Source of the DNA: an uncultured Clostridia bacterium
GTDB lineage: Bacteria; Bacillota; Clostridia; Oscillospirales; Ruminococcaceae
Direction: 5' to 3'
Assembly: GCA_947510165.1 (NCBI GenBank)
Contig: CANNSB010000001.1
Coordinates: 248,001-312,000, forward strand
DNA: 64,000 nt
The notes under the pieces were generated by a model, which saw only the letters and a list, made by a program, of their open reading frames with translations, was not told where the DNA came from and made no database searches. The position numbers and the translations under genes are program-made. Numbering within the stretch: position 1 is the stretch's first letter; every line of letters starts with the position of its first letter. This document shows, piece after piece, positions 34,615 through 45,049 of this stretch.

Positions 34615-35304
34615 TTATTTTATTTTTATTTCTCTTTCTGCTTGTGAGAGTCCTATATAATTTGGAAAAAGATTAAAACAATCGTGGTGCTGATTATTTT
34701 TATACTTTTCGAAAGCTATCTTTGAAAGAGTAGAAGCTCTTTTTAATATAAAATCATTTGGTAAGATATGGATATTTGTTTTATCTTTTAAATTATTATA
34801 TAAAGTATATGAATAGTCTCCAACTAATAATATTTGATTTTTTGAATCTATTATTTCATTTATTATTGTTTCTTCATCTATTAATCGATCATTAATAATT
34901 CTTTTTGTTTTAAACTTCTTTGATAAAAAATTTCCGTTGTATAGCATGTTTGATTTTGCATCTATCACTACTTGGACATCTCCATCAAAACAAAAATCAT
35001 TAAACCCAATTATATCTATAGAAGATATTCCTATACATGGTTTATTTAATGCCATTGATAAAGCGGCTATGGTGGAAATTCCTATTCTTAGACCAGTAAA
35101 TGATCCAGGTCCATTAGAAACAGCGAATAATTCTATATCAGAAATGTCTATATTTGATATAGATAGGCAATTTTTAATATTATTCATTAATGTCTGAGAA
35201 TGTCTTGGACCAGAGAGTGTGTAAATATCTGATATAACATTTTTATCATCTGAGATGCATATAGATGATATATTAGATGATGTATCTATAGATAATATAA
35301 GCAT
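34615..35304 (-). CDS. tsaB: tRNA threonylcarbamoyladenosine biosynthesis protein TsaB
   Basis: A 229-residue ASKHA-fold protein, inactive partner of TsaD in making the t6A base next to the anticodon. Typical stretches are LILSIDTSSNISSICI, GPRHSQTLM with the HxxxL-type helix, and AVSNGPGSFTGLRIGIST. It follows tsaE by 11 bases. TsaD is not in this window. The acetyltransferase gene rimI that often follows tsaB is also absent. Confidence 0.93.
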   Translation of the reverse strand: MLILSIDTSSNISSICISDDKNVISDIYTLSGPRHSQTLMNNIKNCLSISNIDISDIELFAVSNGPGSFTGLRIGISTIAALSMALNKPCIGISSIDIIGFNDFCFDGDVQVVIDAKSNMLYNGNFLSKKFKTKRIINDRLIDEETIINEIIDSKNQILLVGDYSYTLYNNLKDKTNIHILPNDFILKRASTLSKIAFEKYKNNQHHDCFNLFPNYIGLSQAEREIKIK

Positions 35305-35315
35305 AATATTCCTTT

Positions 35316-35732
35316 CTAAGAAAAAATTATTTTTCTATAGTTGATATTTGTATCAACTTTTTCTATAGAGATTGTTATAAAATCTTTTTTTATAAATTTT
35401 ATTATATTTTCACTCCATTCTACAAGTATTATACAATTAGAGTCTATATAATCAAAAAAACCAGTTGTTTCTAAATCAATAATAGATGATATTCTATACA
35501 TATCAAAATGAAGTATATTTGGTATTGTTTCGTATATATTAAGTATAGAATAAGTTGGGCTTGATATTGGTTTATTATAATTAAAGTATGAAACAAATCC
35601 ATCTATAAATGTGGTTTTTCCTGTTCCAATATCCCCTTTAAAAAGTATTAGCTGATTTTTTTTTATATTTTTCGCAAAATTTTTTGCTATATTTAAAGTA
35701 TCTTCTTTTGAAGTTGAAATAAGAATATTCAA
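35316..35732 (-). CDS. tsaE: tRNA threonylcarbamoyladenosine biosynthesis ATPase TsaE
   Basis: A 138-residue P-loop ATPase that energises the TsaB-TsaD complex. Walker A is GDIGTGKTTF (about residues 34-43), followed by SSPTYSILNIYE and HFDMYRI, and a VEWSE motif near the C-terminus, all family hallmarks. UUG start six bases after AAAGGTGA. First gene of the tsaE-tsaB-rpiB-upp operon and divergent from tepA. Confidence 0.94.
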   Translation of the reverse strand: MNILISTSKEDTLNIAKNFAKNIKKNQLILFKGDIGTGKTTFIDGFVSYFNYNKPISSPTYSILNIYETIPNILHFDMYRISSIIDLETTGFFDYIDSNCIILVEWSENIIKFIKKDFITISIEKVDTNINYRKIIFS

Positions 35733-35867
35733 AATATCACCTTTATGTTATAAATTTTATTTGAAATATTATACCATAAATTTTAAAAATATTCATTAAT
35801 AATTCAGTGGTATATATTTGTAAAAAAAAGACAAACTAAATATTATAAAATGTATGGGAGGTGTTTT

Positions 35868-36650
35868 GTGAATTCTAGACAAATTGATGAGGATTTAGAG
35901 GTTGTTAAAGATGTTGTTGAAAATCAAGAAGAGTCTCAAGAAAATAATATATTAAATATAGGATCTGTAACAACATCTGGAAAATATTTAATACATTGTT
36001 TAACTATTATAGGTCAAGTTGAAGGTCATTTTATTCTTCCTCCTCAAAATAAGACAACTAAGTATGAGCATGTGATTCCAGCTTTAATTGCTATAGAACA
36101 AAGCTCGGATATAAAAGGTTTGGTTATTTTATTAAATACTGTTGGGGGAGATGTTGAAGCTGGTCTGGCTATTTCTGAATTAATTTCTGGTATGAAAAAG
36201 CCAACTGTTTCTATTGTTTTAGGGGGCGGACACTCTATTGGTGTTCCTCTTGCTGTTGCTGCAAATAAAAGTTTTATAGTTCCATCGGCGACTATGACTA
36301 TACATCCAGTTAGAATGAGTGGCTTAGTTTTAGGAGTTCCACAAACTTTATCTTATTTTGATCGTATGCAGGACAGAATTGCTAAATTTGTTGAAAAAAA
36401 CAGTAATATAGAACCAGAAAGATTTAAAGAACTTATGATGCAAACTGGAGAACTAGTTATGGATGTAGGAACTGTTTTAGATGGAGAGAGCGCTGTTAAA
36501 GAAGGTTTAATAGATGACTTGGGAAGTTTGTCTGATGCCATAGAATATTTAAATGATTGTATAGAAACTAGTGAAAATTTAAAAGATAAAAATAATAAAA
36601 TAAAAGTAGATAAAAAAAATTCTTGTAATTGTTGTTGTTGTAATAAATAG
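35868..36650 (+). CDS. tepA: TepA-type ClpP-fold serine protease with Cys-rich tail
   Basis: A 260-residue ClpP-family protein of the TepA (translocation-enhancing) type found in spore formers. The fold markers are [18 protein letters not shown], the nucleophile loop [11 protein letters not shown] with the catalytic Ser, and [11 protein letters not shown] with the His. The GUG at 35868 lies seven bases after GGGAGGTG. In Bacillus subtilis TepA (YmfB) has been linked to secretion of pre-proteins and degradation of small spore proteins. The last residues [10 protein letters not shown] carry five cysteines, unlike most relatives. It is followed by a YlzJ-like gene, as is usual. Confidence 0.88.
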   Translation: MNSRQIDEDLEVVKDVVENQEESQENNILNIGSVTTSGKYLIHCLTIIGQVEGHFILPPQNKTTKYEHVIPALIAIEQSSDIKGLVILLNTVGGDVEAGLAISELISGMKKPTVSIVLGGGHSIGVPLAVAANKSFIVPSATMTIHPVRMSGLVLGVPQTLSYFDRMQDRIAKFVEKNSNIEPERFKELMMQTGELVMDVGTVLDGESAVKEGLIDDLGSLSDAIEYLNDCIETSENLKDKNNKIKVDKKNSCNCCCCNK

Positions 36651-36680
36651 TAGTTATCTATAAGTAGAAGGTGGTATTCT

Positions 36681-36854
36681 ATGATTCACACAATATTAGA
36701 TTTATCAGAAGTTTTATATCCTATGGAAATTCATAAAAATATATATAATAATTCTAATATTCACCAAGATAAAAATTTTCTCAAAAATAATAATTATTTA
36801 TTCAAATCTATAAATATTAATTTTTCTACAGATCCAAATAGTTTTATTAAATAA
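36681..36854 (+). CDS. YlzJ-like small protein
   Basis: A 57-residue ORF starting with AUG ten bases after an AAGGTGG site. It begins MIHTILDLSEVLYPME, matching the start of the YlzJ-like family that regularly follows tepA in spore formers; the remainder is Asn-rich and poorly conserved. Function is unknown. A hairpin terminator closes the tepA-ylzJ unit. Confidence 0.7.
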   Translation: MIHTILDLSEVLYPMEIHKNIYNNSNIHQDKNFLKNNNYLFKSININFSTDPNSFIK

Positions 36855-36883
36855 TGATTTATAAATTTATAAAATTGTTTTAT

Positions 36884-36930
36884 ACTATAGTAGTAATTTA
36901 TTTAACTACTATAGTTATTTTATTTTATTT
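36884..36930 (+). terminator. Terminator of tepA-ylzJ
   Basis: An 11-bp perfect stem (36884-36894 with 36905-36915) is followed by a T-rich tract up to about 36930. The stem is A+T-rich, so efficiency may be modest. Confidence 0.6.
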
Positions 36931-36947
36931 TGTTAGGAGAGATAATC

Positions 36948-37814
36948 ATGACTATTATCGACGGAATTGTTCAAGCTATTATACAGGGCATTACAGAATT
37001 TTTACCCGTATCTAGTTCAGGACATTTATCAATATTTCAGCATATAACAGGCCAAACAGGAGATTCTGGAATTGCTTTTTCTTTAATATTACATCTAGGC
37101 ACACTACTTGCTATATTTATATCATTCCATAAAATTATTTTTGATTTAATAAAAGAATTTTTTGTTATCTTGAAAGAATTTATAAGTTTTAAATTTTCTT
37201 TTAAAGATATAAACCCAAATAGGAATATGATATATATGCTTTTTATAGCTTTAATTCCTATGCTGTTTTTTTACATATTTAAAGATATATACGTTTTAGT
37301 AGGTATTGATAATGATATTATTTTAGAAGGGGTATTTTTTATTCTAACTTCTTGTATGCTTTTTATTGCGGATAGATGTACAAAAGGACATAAATTAGAA
37401 GGAGATATAAATTATAAAGATGCACTTTTAGTAGGGGTGTTTCAAGGATTGGCGCCATTTCCTGGAATATCTAGAAGTGGATCAACTATTTCTGCAGGTT
37501 TAATAGCTGGGATGACTAAAGAAATAGCTGTTAAATTTTCTTTTATATTAGGCATTCCTGTTATTTTAGCCGGAAGTGTTGTTGAATTAGGTGGAATGGG
37601 AAAAGAAAATATTTCTATAGAATTACATATACTTATTATCGGATTTATAGTTTCAGCTATTGTTGGTGTATTGTCTATTAGACTTGTTTCCTATTTAATA
37701 AAATCTAATAAGTTTAAAATTTTTATATACTACACTTTAATATTAGGGGTTATTGTCATTTCTATAGGTGTTTTTGAATCAATTAGTGGAATATATCTAT
37801 ATGATTTATTTTAA
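36948..37814 (+). CDS. uppP: Undecaprenyl-diphosphate phosphatase (UppP/BacA)
   Basis: A 288-residue integral membrane enzyme that recycles the lipid carrier of peptidoglycan synthesis by removing a phosphate from undecaprenyl diphosphate. It has eight or so membrane segments and the two active-site motifs QGITEFLPVSSSGHL (residues about 13-27) and GISRSGSTISAGLIAG. The start AUG at 36948 follows TTAGGAGAG; an upstream in-frame UUG at 36930 precedes the site. Single-gene unit between the tepA terminator and the spoIIIE promoter. Confidence 0.95.
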   Translation: MTIIDGIVQAIIQGITEFLPVSSSGHLSIFQHITGQTGDSGIAFSLILHLGTLLAIFISFHKIIFDLIKEFFVILKEFISFKFSFKDINPNRNMIYMLFIALIPMLFFYIFKDIYVLVGIDNDIILEGVFFILTSCMLFIADRCTKGHKLEGDINYKDALLVGVFQGLAPFPGISRSGSTISAGLIAGMTKEIAVKFSFILGIPVILAGSVVELGGMGKENISIELHILIIGFIVSAIVGVLSIRLVSYLIKSNKFKIFIYYTLILGVIVISIGVFESISGIYLYDLF

Positions 37815-37843
37815 TTGTTTTATTAGTAATATTTTGATATAAT
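37815..37843 (+). promoter_or_regulatory. Sigma-A promoter of the spoIIIE gene
   Basis: TTGTTT (37815-37820), a 17-base spacer and TATAAT (37838-37843), starting directly after the uppP stop. Confidence 0.55.
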
Positions 37844-37883
37844 TAAAAAAATATTTATTTTAATAGATGGACGAGGTGAATTT

Positions 37884-40424
37884 TTGTATAAAAAAAGTAA
37901 TAATAAAAAAACAATAAAAAAAAATTATCCGTCATCTAGTTTAAACGGTAAAAAAAACAATAAAAAAACAATAAAAAAACAAAAAAATTCTCAAAAAGCA
38001 GATATACAATTATTATCAATTTTATTATTTGCTATTGGAATTTTTTTAACTTCATTAACCATTATAGAGGGGACTAATATATGGTTATTTTTGCATAATA
38101 TTATGTTTGGTTTTTTTGGTTTAGCTTCATATGTATTTGGTCCTATTATGATATATATGTCGATAACCGCTACTTCTTATGAAACTATTTCTTTGTTAAA
38201 ATCTAAAGTTTTTCAAAGTTTTTTTCTTATATTATTTTTATCCAGTTCTATACAAATATTCATGATGAAGGATTTAACAGAAAATAATTTGATTGATAAT
38301 ATTATTTTTCTTTTTAATAGTGGTGTAAATAATGTTGGTGGTGGACTTTTAGGTGGACTTTTTTCTGGTCCTCTTATTTTTATTTTTGGTATGACTGGTG
38401 CAAATATAATTCTTATTTTATTTATATTTGTTTTTATTATGCTTATATCAGGATCAACATTAATAGATTTTTTCAAATTTATAATAGCACCTTTTAAACT
38501 TATTGGAAAAGCTTATAAAGAAAATATTTCATCTGATAAATATGCTGAAAAAGAGGTTCAATTTCCTTCTCATCCGGTATGTTCTAAAAGGAAATTTATA
38601 GATATACCAGATGATCAAATTTCTGATAATATATCTAAAATAAAAAATAATACAGATCATTTTGATATACCATTGGATGATAATATTTTAAAAGAAACAA
38701 ATCATAAAGATTCAGAAAAAATATTATTATCATTAGATAAAGAAGAAAAAATTAATAAACCTAAAAAAATTTCTACAGAAACATCTTTAGATCAAAAAAA
38801 TTTAATTGATAATTTAGTTAAAAAAGTTGCTTTAGATATGTCATTGAATTCTAATAAAAATAATGATAATATTGTAAAAAAATCATCATTAAAACAACAA
38901 AAAGAAGAAGAAATACAATCAATGAAAGATGAATTAGAAGCAGCAAATGTTAAATATATAATTGAAGAAGAATATAAAATTCCACCTTCAACTTTTTTGA
39001 AAAAATTTATCCCTTCAGATAATGAAGATATAAGTCAAGAATTAAAAGGGAATGCAGAAAGACTAGTTGATACTTTAAAAAGTTTTGGTGTTCAAACTCG
39101 TGTTATAGATATTTCTAGGGGACCAGCTGTTACAAGATATGAACTTCAGCCATCAGCTGGTGTTAAAATTAGCAAAATAACAAATTTATCTGATGATATA
39201 GCGTTAAATTTAGCAACAGCTGGTGTTAGAATAGAAGCGCCAATTCCAAATAAAGCAGCAGTAGGAATAGAAGTTCCTAATAAAAATGTTGATATAGTAA
39301 CCCTTAGAGAGATAATTGAAAGCGATGATTTTAAAAATTCTAAAAGTAAATTAACAGTTGCTTTAGGAAAAGATATTACAGGAAATATGGCAATAGCTGA
39401 TTTAAGTAGGATGCCTCATACACTTATAGCTGGATCTACTGGTTCTGGTAAATCAGTTTGTATAAATTCTATTATTGTTAGTATACTTTATAAATCATCT
39501 CCAGAAGAAGTTAAAATTGTTATGATAGATCCAAAGGTTGTTGAGCTTGGTATATACAATGGCATACCGCATCTTTTAGTTCCTGTTGTTACTGATCCTA
39601 GAAAAGCGGCAGGGGCTCTAAACTGGGCTGTAACTGAAATGCTTAATAGATATAAAATATTTGCAGATAGTGGAGTTAGGGATCTTGCGGGTTATAATAA
39701 ATTTGCGAACAAAAAAGATGATATAAAACCTATGCCTCAGATTGTAATAATTATAGATGAACTTGCAGATCTAATGATGGCTGCACCAAATGAGGTTGAA
39801 GATGCTATATGTAGACTTGCCCAGATGGCTAGAGCAGCAGGAATGCATCTAGTAATAGCGACTCAAAGGCCTTCGGTAGATGTTATTACAGGGGTTATAA
39901 AAGCTAATATTCCAAGTAGAATTGCATTTGCAGTATCATCGCAGGTGGATTCTAGAACTATTCTTGATGGTTCTGGTGCTGAAAAACTTCTAGGAAGAGG
40001 AGATATGTTATTTGCTCCAATGGGTAGTTCTAAACCGATTAGAGTTCAGGGATGTTTTGTTAGCGATACTGAAGTGGAACAGGTTGTTTCATTTATAAAA
40101 AATAAGGAAAATCATGAATACGATGAAGAGATAATACAAGAGATAGAAAAGCAGTCGGTTGTGGCAAATCAAAAAGAAAAAAACTCTGGAGATAGTCTTG
40201 AAGACGAGATGCTTATGCCTGCTATACGATGTATTGTAGAGTCTGGACAAGCATCTACATCTTATCTTCAAAGAAAACTTAAACTTGGATATGCAAGGGC
40301 TGCTAGAATTATAGATGATTTAGAAGATAGAGGAATTATTGGTCCCTACGAGGGTGGAAAAAGAAAAGTTATAATGTCTAAACAAGATTTTTTAGAGATG
40401 AATATCAATATAGATAATAGCTAA
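37884..40424 (+). CDS. spoIIIE: DNA translocase SpoIIIE/FtsK
   Basis: An 846-residue septal DNA pump that clears or packs the chromosome during division and sporulation. It has a Lys/Asn-rich basic start, four membrane segments (about residues 45-200), a long low-complexity Lys/Asp/Ser linker (about 215-365), and the motor domain. The motor has Walker [11 protein letters not shown] (about 516), Walker [13 protein letters not shown] and the conserved [19 protein letters not shown]. The C-terminal gamma winged helix (about 775-840, [20 protein letters not shown]) reads orientation sequences on DNA. UUG start behind GAGGTGAAT. It leads a possible unit with the ygiQ-like and MBL-fold genes. Confidence 0.95.
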   Translation: MYKKSNNKKTIKKNYPSSSLNGKKNNKKTIKKQKNSQKADIQLLSILLFAIGIFLTSLTIIEGTNIWLFLHNIMFGFFGLASYVFGPIMIYMSITATSYETISLLKSKVFQSFFLILFLSSSIQIFMMKDLTENNLIDNIIFLFNSGVNNVGGGLLGGLFSGPLIFIFGMTGANIILILFIFVFIMLISGSTLIDFFKFIIAPFKLIGKAYKENISSDKYAEKEVQFPSHPVCSKRKFIDIPDDQISDNISKIKNNTDHFDIPLDDNILKETNHKDSEKILLSLDKEEKINKPKKISTETSLDQKNLIDNLVKKVALDMSLNSNKNNDNIVKKSSLKQQKEEEIQSMKDELEAANVKYIIEEEYKIPPSTFLKKFIPSDNEDISQELKGNAERLVDTLKSFGVQTRVIDISRGPAVTRYELQPSAGVKISKITNLSDDIALNLATAGVRIEAPIPNKAAVGIEVPNKNVDIVTLREIIESDDFKNSKSKLTVALGKDITGNMAIADLSRMPHTLIAGSTGSGKSVCINSIIVSILYKSSPEEVKIVMIDPKVVELGIYNGIPHLLVPVVTDPRKAAGALNWAVTEMLNRYKIFADSGVRDLAGYNKFANKKDDIKPMPQIVIIIDELADLMMAAPNEVEDAICRLAQMARAAGMHLVIATQRPSVDVITGVIKANIPSRIAFAVSSQVDSRTILDGSGAEKLLGRGDMLFAPMGSSKPIRVQGCFVSDTEVEQVVSFIKNKENHEYDEEIIQEIEKQSVVANQKEKNSGDSLEDEMLMPAIRCIVESGQASTSYLQRKLKLGYARAARIIDDLEDRGIIGPYEGGKRKVIMSKQDFLEMNINIDNS

Positions 40425-40456
40425 TAGTTTTATCTATTACTGAAAGAAGGATTTTA

Positions 40457-42349
40457 ATGGCTTTTATACCAACTACAAAAAAAGAAATGATAGATCTAGG
40501 TATTAAACAGTTTGATTATGTATGTATAACAGGAGATGCATATGTAGATCATCCTAGTTTTGGTATTGCCATCATATCTAGAATTATAGAATCTTTAGGA
40601 TATACTGTTGGAATTATATCTCAACCAAATTGGAAAGATAAAAATAGTTTTTTAAAATTAGGCGTTCCTAAATATGCATTTATGGTGACTTCTGGGAATA
40701 TAGATTCCATGATAAATCATTATAGTGTTGCTAAAAATAGAAGAAAAAGTGACAGTTATTCTCCTGGAGGTGCGCCAAACAAAAGACCTGATAGAGCTGT
40801 TACTGTATATTGTGAAATTATAAGGAGTTTATGTAAGGATATTCCTATTGTTATTGGTGGAATTGAATCATCTTTAAGACGATTTGCCCATTATGATTAT
40901 TGGTCAGATAGTGTTATGCCATCTATTTTATGTGATTGTAAAGCAGATCTACTTGTATATGGTATGGCAGAAAAACAAATAAAAGAAATTTGCACAAGAT
41001 TTTATAATGGGGAAAGTATTTATGATATGAGGGATATAAGAGGAACTTGTTATTTAACTGAACCTGTAAATACACCTTGGGGTTCTGCTGAATGTCCTAG
41101 TTTAAAAATGATTTCTGAAAATAAAGAAGACTATGCTAAAGCGTGTAGAATACAAATTACAGAGCAGGATGAGGTTATAGGAAAAAAGATAGTACAACGA
41201 CATGGAGATAAAATGCTTGTACAGAATGAACCTGCTAAAATTTTAACAAGAGAAGAATTTGATGCTATATATGAGCTTCCTTTTGAAAGAAGATGGCATA
41301 GTGATTATGATAGTGTTGGAGGGGTTCCTGCAATTGAAGAAGTTGAATTTTCTATAACACATAATAGAGGGTGTTATGGAAATTGTAATTTTTGCGCTAT
41401 ATCTTTGCACCAAGGAAAAAGAGTTGCTTCTAGAAGTCATGAATCCGTATTAAAAGAAGCGGAAATTTTAACAGAGTCTAAAAGGTTTAAAGGATATATT
41501 CATGATATTGGCGGACCAAGTGCAAATTTTAGAGAGATATCATGTAAAAAACAGGTAGAGCATGGAATGTGTAAGGTTAAAAAATGTTTATCTCCAGAAC
41601 CATGTAAACAATTAATAGTAGATCATAGTGATTATTTATCTCTTTTAAGAAAAGTTAGATCTATAAAAAAGGTAAAAAAAGTGTTTATTAGATCTGGTAT
41701 TAGATATGATTATGTTTTGGCAGATGATAACGATGAATTTTTAAGGGAAGTTATTGAACATCATGTAAGTGGACAATTAAAAGTTGCGCCAGAACATTGT
41801 TCTGATAGAGTTTTGGCAGCAATGGGAAAACCATCTATGAAGGTTTACAAAAAATTTAGTGATAAATTTTATCACTTAACTAAAAAAGCTGGAAAAGAAC
41901 AGTATTTAATACCATATCTTATGTCTTCTCATCCAGAAAGCACCATAAATGATGCAGTTGAACTTGCATTATTCTTAAAATTAAATGATATACGTCCAGA
42001 ACAAGTACAAGATTTTTATCCAACTCCGGGAACTGTTTCAACATGTATGTTTTATACGGGTATGGACCCTTTTACGATGAAAAAAGTATATGTTCCAAGG
42101 ACAAAAGAAGAAAAAGCAATGCAAAGAGCACTTCTGCAATATTTTAATCCTAAAAATAAAGAGATAATAATAAGTGCATTGAAAAAAGCAGGTAGATTTG
42201 ATCTAATAGGAAATAAAGATAAGTGTTTGGTTCAATGCTCTACTAATTCTATGCCTACATATTTTGATTCTTCAGAAAAATCTAATAAAATGGAAAATAA
42301 AAAAACACCTAGATATGCTAAATCGAAAAATAGAATTAAGAAGAAATAA
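40457..42349 (+). CDS. YgiQ family radical SAM protein
   Basis: A 630-residue radical SAM protein of the YgiQ (UPF0313) family. The iron-sulfur motif is RGCYGNCNFC (about residues 305-314). Other family markers are FDYVCITGDAYVDHPSFG, the VIGGIESSLRRFAHYDYW block, the HDIGGPSANFR segment, VAPEHCSDRVL and PTPGTVSTCMFYTG. The C-terminal 50 residues are Lys-rich. The reaction is unknown; the family is widespread and conserved. AUG start with AGAAGGAT, 32 bases after spoIIIE. Confidence 0.9.
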   Translation: MAFIPTTKKEMIDLGIKQFDYVCITGDAYVDHPSFGIAIISRIIESLGYTVGIISQPNWKDKNSFLKLGVPKYAFMVTSGNIDSMINHYSVAKNRRKSDSYSPGGAPNKRPDRAVTVYCEIIRSLCKDIPIVIGGIESSLRRFAHYDYWSDSVMPSILCDCKADLLVYGMAEKQIKEICTRFYNGESIYDMRDIRGTCYLTEPVNTPWGSAECPSLKMISENKEDYAKACRIQITEQDEVIGKKIVQRHGDKMLVQNEPAKILTREEFDAIYELPFERRWHSDYDSVGGVPAIEEVEFSITHNRGCYGNCNFCAISLHQGKRVASRSHESVLKEAEILTESKRFKGYIHDIGGPSANFREISCKKQVEHGMCKVKKCLSPEPCKQLIVDHSDYLSLLRKVRSIKKVKKVFIRSGIRYDYVLADDNDEFLREVIEHHVSGQLKVAPEHCSDRVLAAMGKPSMKVYKKFSDKFYHLTKKAGKEQYLIPYLMSSHPESTINDAVELALFLKLNDIRPEQVQDFYPTPGTVSTCMFYTGMDPFTMKKVYVPRTKEEKAMQRALLQYFNPKNKEIIISALKKAGRFDLIGNKDKCLVQCSTNSMPTYFDSSEKSNKMENKKTPRYAKSKNRIKKK

Positions 42350-42376
42350 ATCTAATATAGGTTATAGGAATATTAT

Positions 42377-43318
42377 ATGCATATAAAGAATATTAAAGTA
42401 ATAGTTATATTGATACTTTTAATTTTTATTTCTATTATATATTTTTCAAAAGAAAATAATTTTATTAGTAATACTCTAGATAGTGCTTTTGAAAATTTAT
42501 CATTTAAAAAAAGTATATACGAAAAATATTCTCCACCTATATCAGAAGGATATAGTGATGTTATTTTTCATTTTATAGATGTAGGAAATGGAGATAGCTC
42601 TCTTATACAATCTGAAGGTTATAATGTTCTTATTGATACAGGAGAAGATATTTATTCTGGTAAATTACTAGAATATTTATCAGAATTTAATGTAGATAAA
42701 ATAGACTTATTTATACTAACTCATCCACACTCTGATCATATGGATGGATTGGATGAAATTTTAAATAATATCTATGTAGAAAAAATTGTTCTACCTGATA
42801 TAGAAACAGATAGAACAATTATTAAAGATTATATTGATTCATATAATTCTATTAGAGATAATAAAGTTATTATTGAATATGTAAAAAAAGACGATAGGTT
42901 TATTTTGGGAAATTCTTATATTAAAATTATTTCCCCATTACAAAAAAAATACTCTAATGTAAATAATATGTCTATTGTATTAACATATGCATATAAAGAT
43001 ATTTCTGTTTTTTATTCATCTGATATGGAAAAAGAACTTGAAATGGATATAGTTAATTCTAATATTAATATAAAATCTAATATATTAAAAGTTCCTCATC
43101 ATGGAAGTATAACATCTTCCACAAAACTTATTTTGGATAATATTATGGCAGATATTTTTATAATATCCGTAGGAAAAAGAAATAAATATAATCATCCTAA
43201 CATAGATATTTTAGATAGAATAAGAAGCTATTCAAAACAAGTTTATAGAACAGATTTTAATGGAAATATTATTATTACGAGTGATGGAATTAAAAAAGTT
43301 ATACATACAACTAGATAA
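42377..43318 (+). CDS. ComEC/Rec2-like metallo-beta-lactamase-fold hydrolase, membrane-anchored
   Basis: A 313-residue protein with a single N-terminal membrane segment (about residues 6-24) and an extracytoplasmic MBL-fold domain. Zinc-binding motifs are IDVGNGDSSLIQ with IDTGE, LTHPHSDHMDG (HxHxDH), YSSDMEKE and VPHHGS. This is the hydrolase module of ComEC without the DNA channel, often called a competence-like hydrolase or ComE-type protein, and may act on nucleic acid or cell-wall phosphodiesters. It follows the ygiQ-like gene by 27 bases. Confidence 0.85.
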   Translation: MHIKNIKVIVILILLIFISIIYFSKENNFISNTLDSAFENLSFKKSIYEKYSPPISEGYSDVIFHFIDVGNGDSSLIQSEGYNVLIDTGEDIYSGKLLEYLSEFNVDKIDLFILTHPHSDHMDGLDEILNNIYVEKIVLPDIETDRTIIKDYIDSYNSIRDNKVIIEYVKKDDRFILGNSYIKIISPLQKKYSNVNNMSIVLTYAYKDISVFYSSDMEKELEMDIVNSNINIKSNILKVPHHGSITSSTKLILDNIMADIFIISVGKRNKYNHPNIDILDRIRSYSKQVYRTDFNGNIIITSDGIKKVIHTTR

Positions 43319-43377
43319 AGATGGTATATATGCTTTTAAAAAGCGTTTATAATATAATGTAAAAGGTGTGATTGGTA

Positions 43378-44706
43378 TTGAAAGAAAAAAAGTATAATTT
43401 ATTTGTAGCGATAGCGATGATCGTAGGTATTGTTATTGGTTCGGGAATATTTTTTAAAAGTGATGATATTTTAAGGTTAACCAATGGAAATATTGGTATT
43501 GGTGTTTTAGTTTTTATAATAGGAGCTATAAGTATTATTTTTGGAAGTTTAGCTATGGGAACATTAGCATCTATAACAGAGGATGAGGGTGGAATTGTTT
43601 CTTACGCTGATAAATTTTGTAATAGAAAAATAGCCAGTGCATTTGGTTGGTTTAATACTTTGGCATATTATCCTGGGCTATCTGCAGTTTTAGCTTGGGT
43701 TTCTGGGATATATATATCTATTTTATTTGGAATAGAACCAAAGTTAGAAACACAGATATTAATAGGTTTAATCTGTATAATAGTATTTTATGCAATTAAT
43801 ATTTTATCTGCAAAATTTGCTGGGTTATTTCAAGGAGCATCAACTATTATAAAATTGATACCATTAATAGTTATTGGTATTGGAGGATTAGTTGGAGGAG
43901 ATGTTTCTCATATATCATCTGTAGACACACAAACACTTATGTCTACTAGTTGGCTTTTAGCATTGGCTCCTATGGCTTTCTCTTTTGATGGATGGTATAT
44001 AGCAACTAATATTAGTTCAGAGTTAAAAAATAGTAAAAAAAATCTTCCGTTAGCATTGTTAATAAGTCCAATACTTATATTAATTGTATATATAGCATAT
44101 TTTATAGGTATATCTAGTTATGTTGGACCTGAAAAAATCATTGAACTTGGAGATAGCCATGTTCAATATGCTGCAATTAATTTACTAGGAAATAGTGGAG
44201 CAACACTTATTATTACATTTGTTGTTATATCTGTTTTAGGAACTTTAAACGGGGTTATACTAGGTGGAATGAGAATGCCATATTCCTTAGCTGTTAAAAA
44301 TATAATTCCTTTTTCTAATAAAGTAAAAAAAATTAATAAAAAATTAGGAATTTCAATTGGTGCTGCTATTATAACATCATCACTTTCATTGATTGCGTTA
44401 GTTGCACATTACATACTAACTAAATATGATGTTCTTGGTGGATCAGATATATCAGAGATATCTATTGTATTTAATTATATTTTATTTATATTTTTATATA
44501 TCGCTGTTATTAAACTTGCGAATAAAAAGAAGATTAAAGGAATAATAAAAGGTTATGTAATTCCTTCCCTTGCTATATTTGGATCATTAATAATATTTTT
44601 TGGAAGTATGGGTGGTAATAATTTTTGGTTTTATATATTATTTTCGTTTATTCTTTTTATGATGGGATATATTTATTCTATAAAAAAGATTGATAAAACT
44701 AAATAA
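43378..44706 (+). CDS. APC-family amino acid permease
   Basis: A 442-residue transporter with twelve predicted membrane segments. The first helix has the unwound GxG substrate motif (IVIGSGIFFKSDDIL), and WFNTLAYYPGLSAVLAW, the FSFDGWYIATNISSELKN loop and ISVLGTLNGVILGGMRMPY are APC/LAT-like. It probably moves amino acids by exchange or proton symport; the substrate cannot be read. UUG at 43378 is chosen because it lies nine bases after AAAAGGTG, against UUG at 43372 at three bases. Confidence 0.88.
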   Translation: MKEKKYNLFVAIAMIVGIVIGSGIFFKSDDILRLTNGNIGIGVLVFIIGAISIIFGSLAMGTLASITEDEGGIVSYADKFCNRKIASAFGWFNTLAYYPGLSAVLAWVSGIYISILFGIEPKLETQILIGLICIIVFYAINILSAKFAGLFQGASTIIKLIPLIVIGIGGLVGGDVSHISSVDTQTLMSTSWLLALAPMAFSFDGWYIATNISSELKNSKKNLPLALLISPILILIVYIAYFIGISSYVGPEKIIELGDSHVQYAAINLLGNSGATLIITFVVISVLGTLNGVILGGMRMPYSLAVKNIIPFSNKVKKINKKLGISIGAAIITSSLSLIALVAHYILTKYDVLGGSDISEISIVFNYILFIFLYIAVIKLANKKKIKGIIKGYVIPSLAIFGSLIIFFGSMGGNNFWFYILFSFILFMMGYIYSIKKIDKTK

Positions 44707-44742
44707 AAAAGAAGCAGAGAAATAGTTCTCTGCTTCTTTTTT
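44705..44742. terminator. Bidirectional terminator after the permease
   Basis: A perfect stem of 17 bp (44705-44721 with 44726-44742, four-base loop) with a G+C core GAAGCAGAG and a T-run, lying between convergent genes. Confidence 0.9.
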
Positions 44743-44753
44743 TATTTAGTTAA

Positions 44754-44876
44754 TTAACAACAAGAGCTATTTCCGCAATTATCGCCGATTTTATCATTTC
44801 CACCACAACAAACTAGAAGTAATACAACTATAAGTATCCAAGAACAATTTCCACCAAATAAATTATTACAATTCAT
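44754..44876 (-). CDS. 40-residue cysteine-rich membrane peptide
   Basis: A short ORF of 40 codons, AUG start eight bases after a perfect AGGAGG, ending at UAA. It opens MNCNNLFGGNCSWIL, has a hydrophobic segment (about residues 13-24), and then a Gly/Asn/Cys-rich tail ending SSCC, with seven cysteines in all. Such tiny Cys/Gly/Asn peptides with one hydrophobic helix are frequent in Clostridia and usually unannotated; some are spore-associated. A sigma-E-like promoter match (44898-44928) lies upstream. The perfect ribosome-binding site, stop and neighbouring terminator support a real gene, but the function is unknown. Confidence 0.65.
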   Translation of the reverse strand: MNCNNLFGGNCSWILIVVLLLVCCGGNDKIGDNCGNSSCC

Positions 44877-44897
44877 AATGTTTTCCTCCTTAATTAA

Positions 44898-44928
44898 ATT
44901 TTATGACTTATACTATGTAAAATATTAA
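44898..44928 (-). promoter_or_regulatory. Weak candidate sigma-E-type promoter for the 40-residue peptide
   Basis: On the minus strand TTAATATT (44928-44921), 15 bases and CATAAAAT (44905-44898), one base longer than the usual spacer. The start point would be almost at the ribosome-binding site. This could be chance. Confidence 0.25.
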
Positions 44929-45049
44929 TTCAGTGTTACTACTTATTAGATAAAAATTATTTTCAATTAAACTTTTTATCTTACGACAAGATATATTAAA
45001 TAAATATATTAGAATAACAATAATATATCTGTTTAAGGAGGATGAAAAT

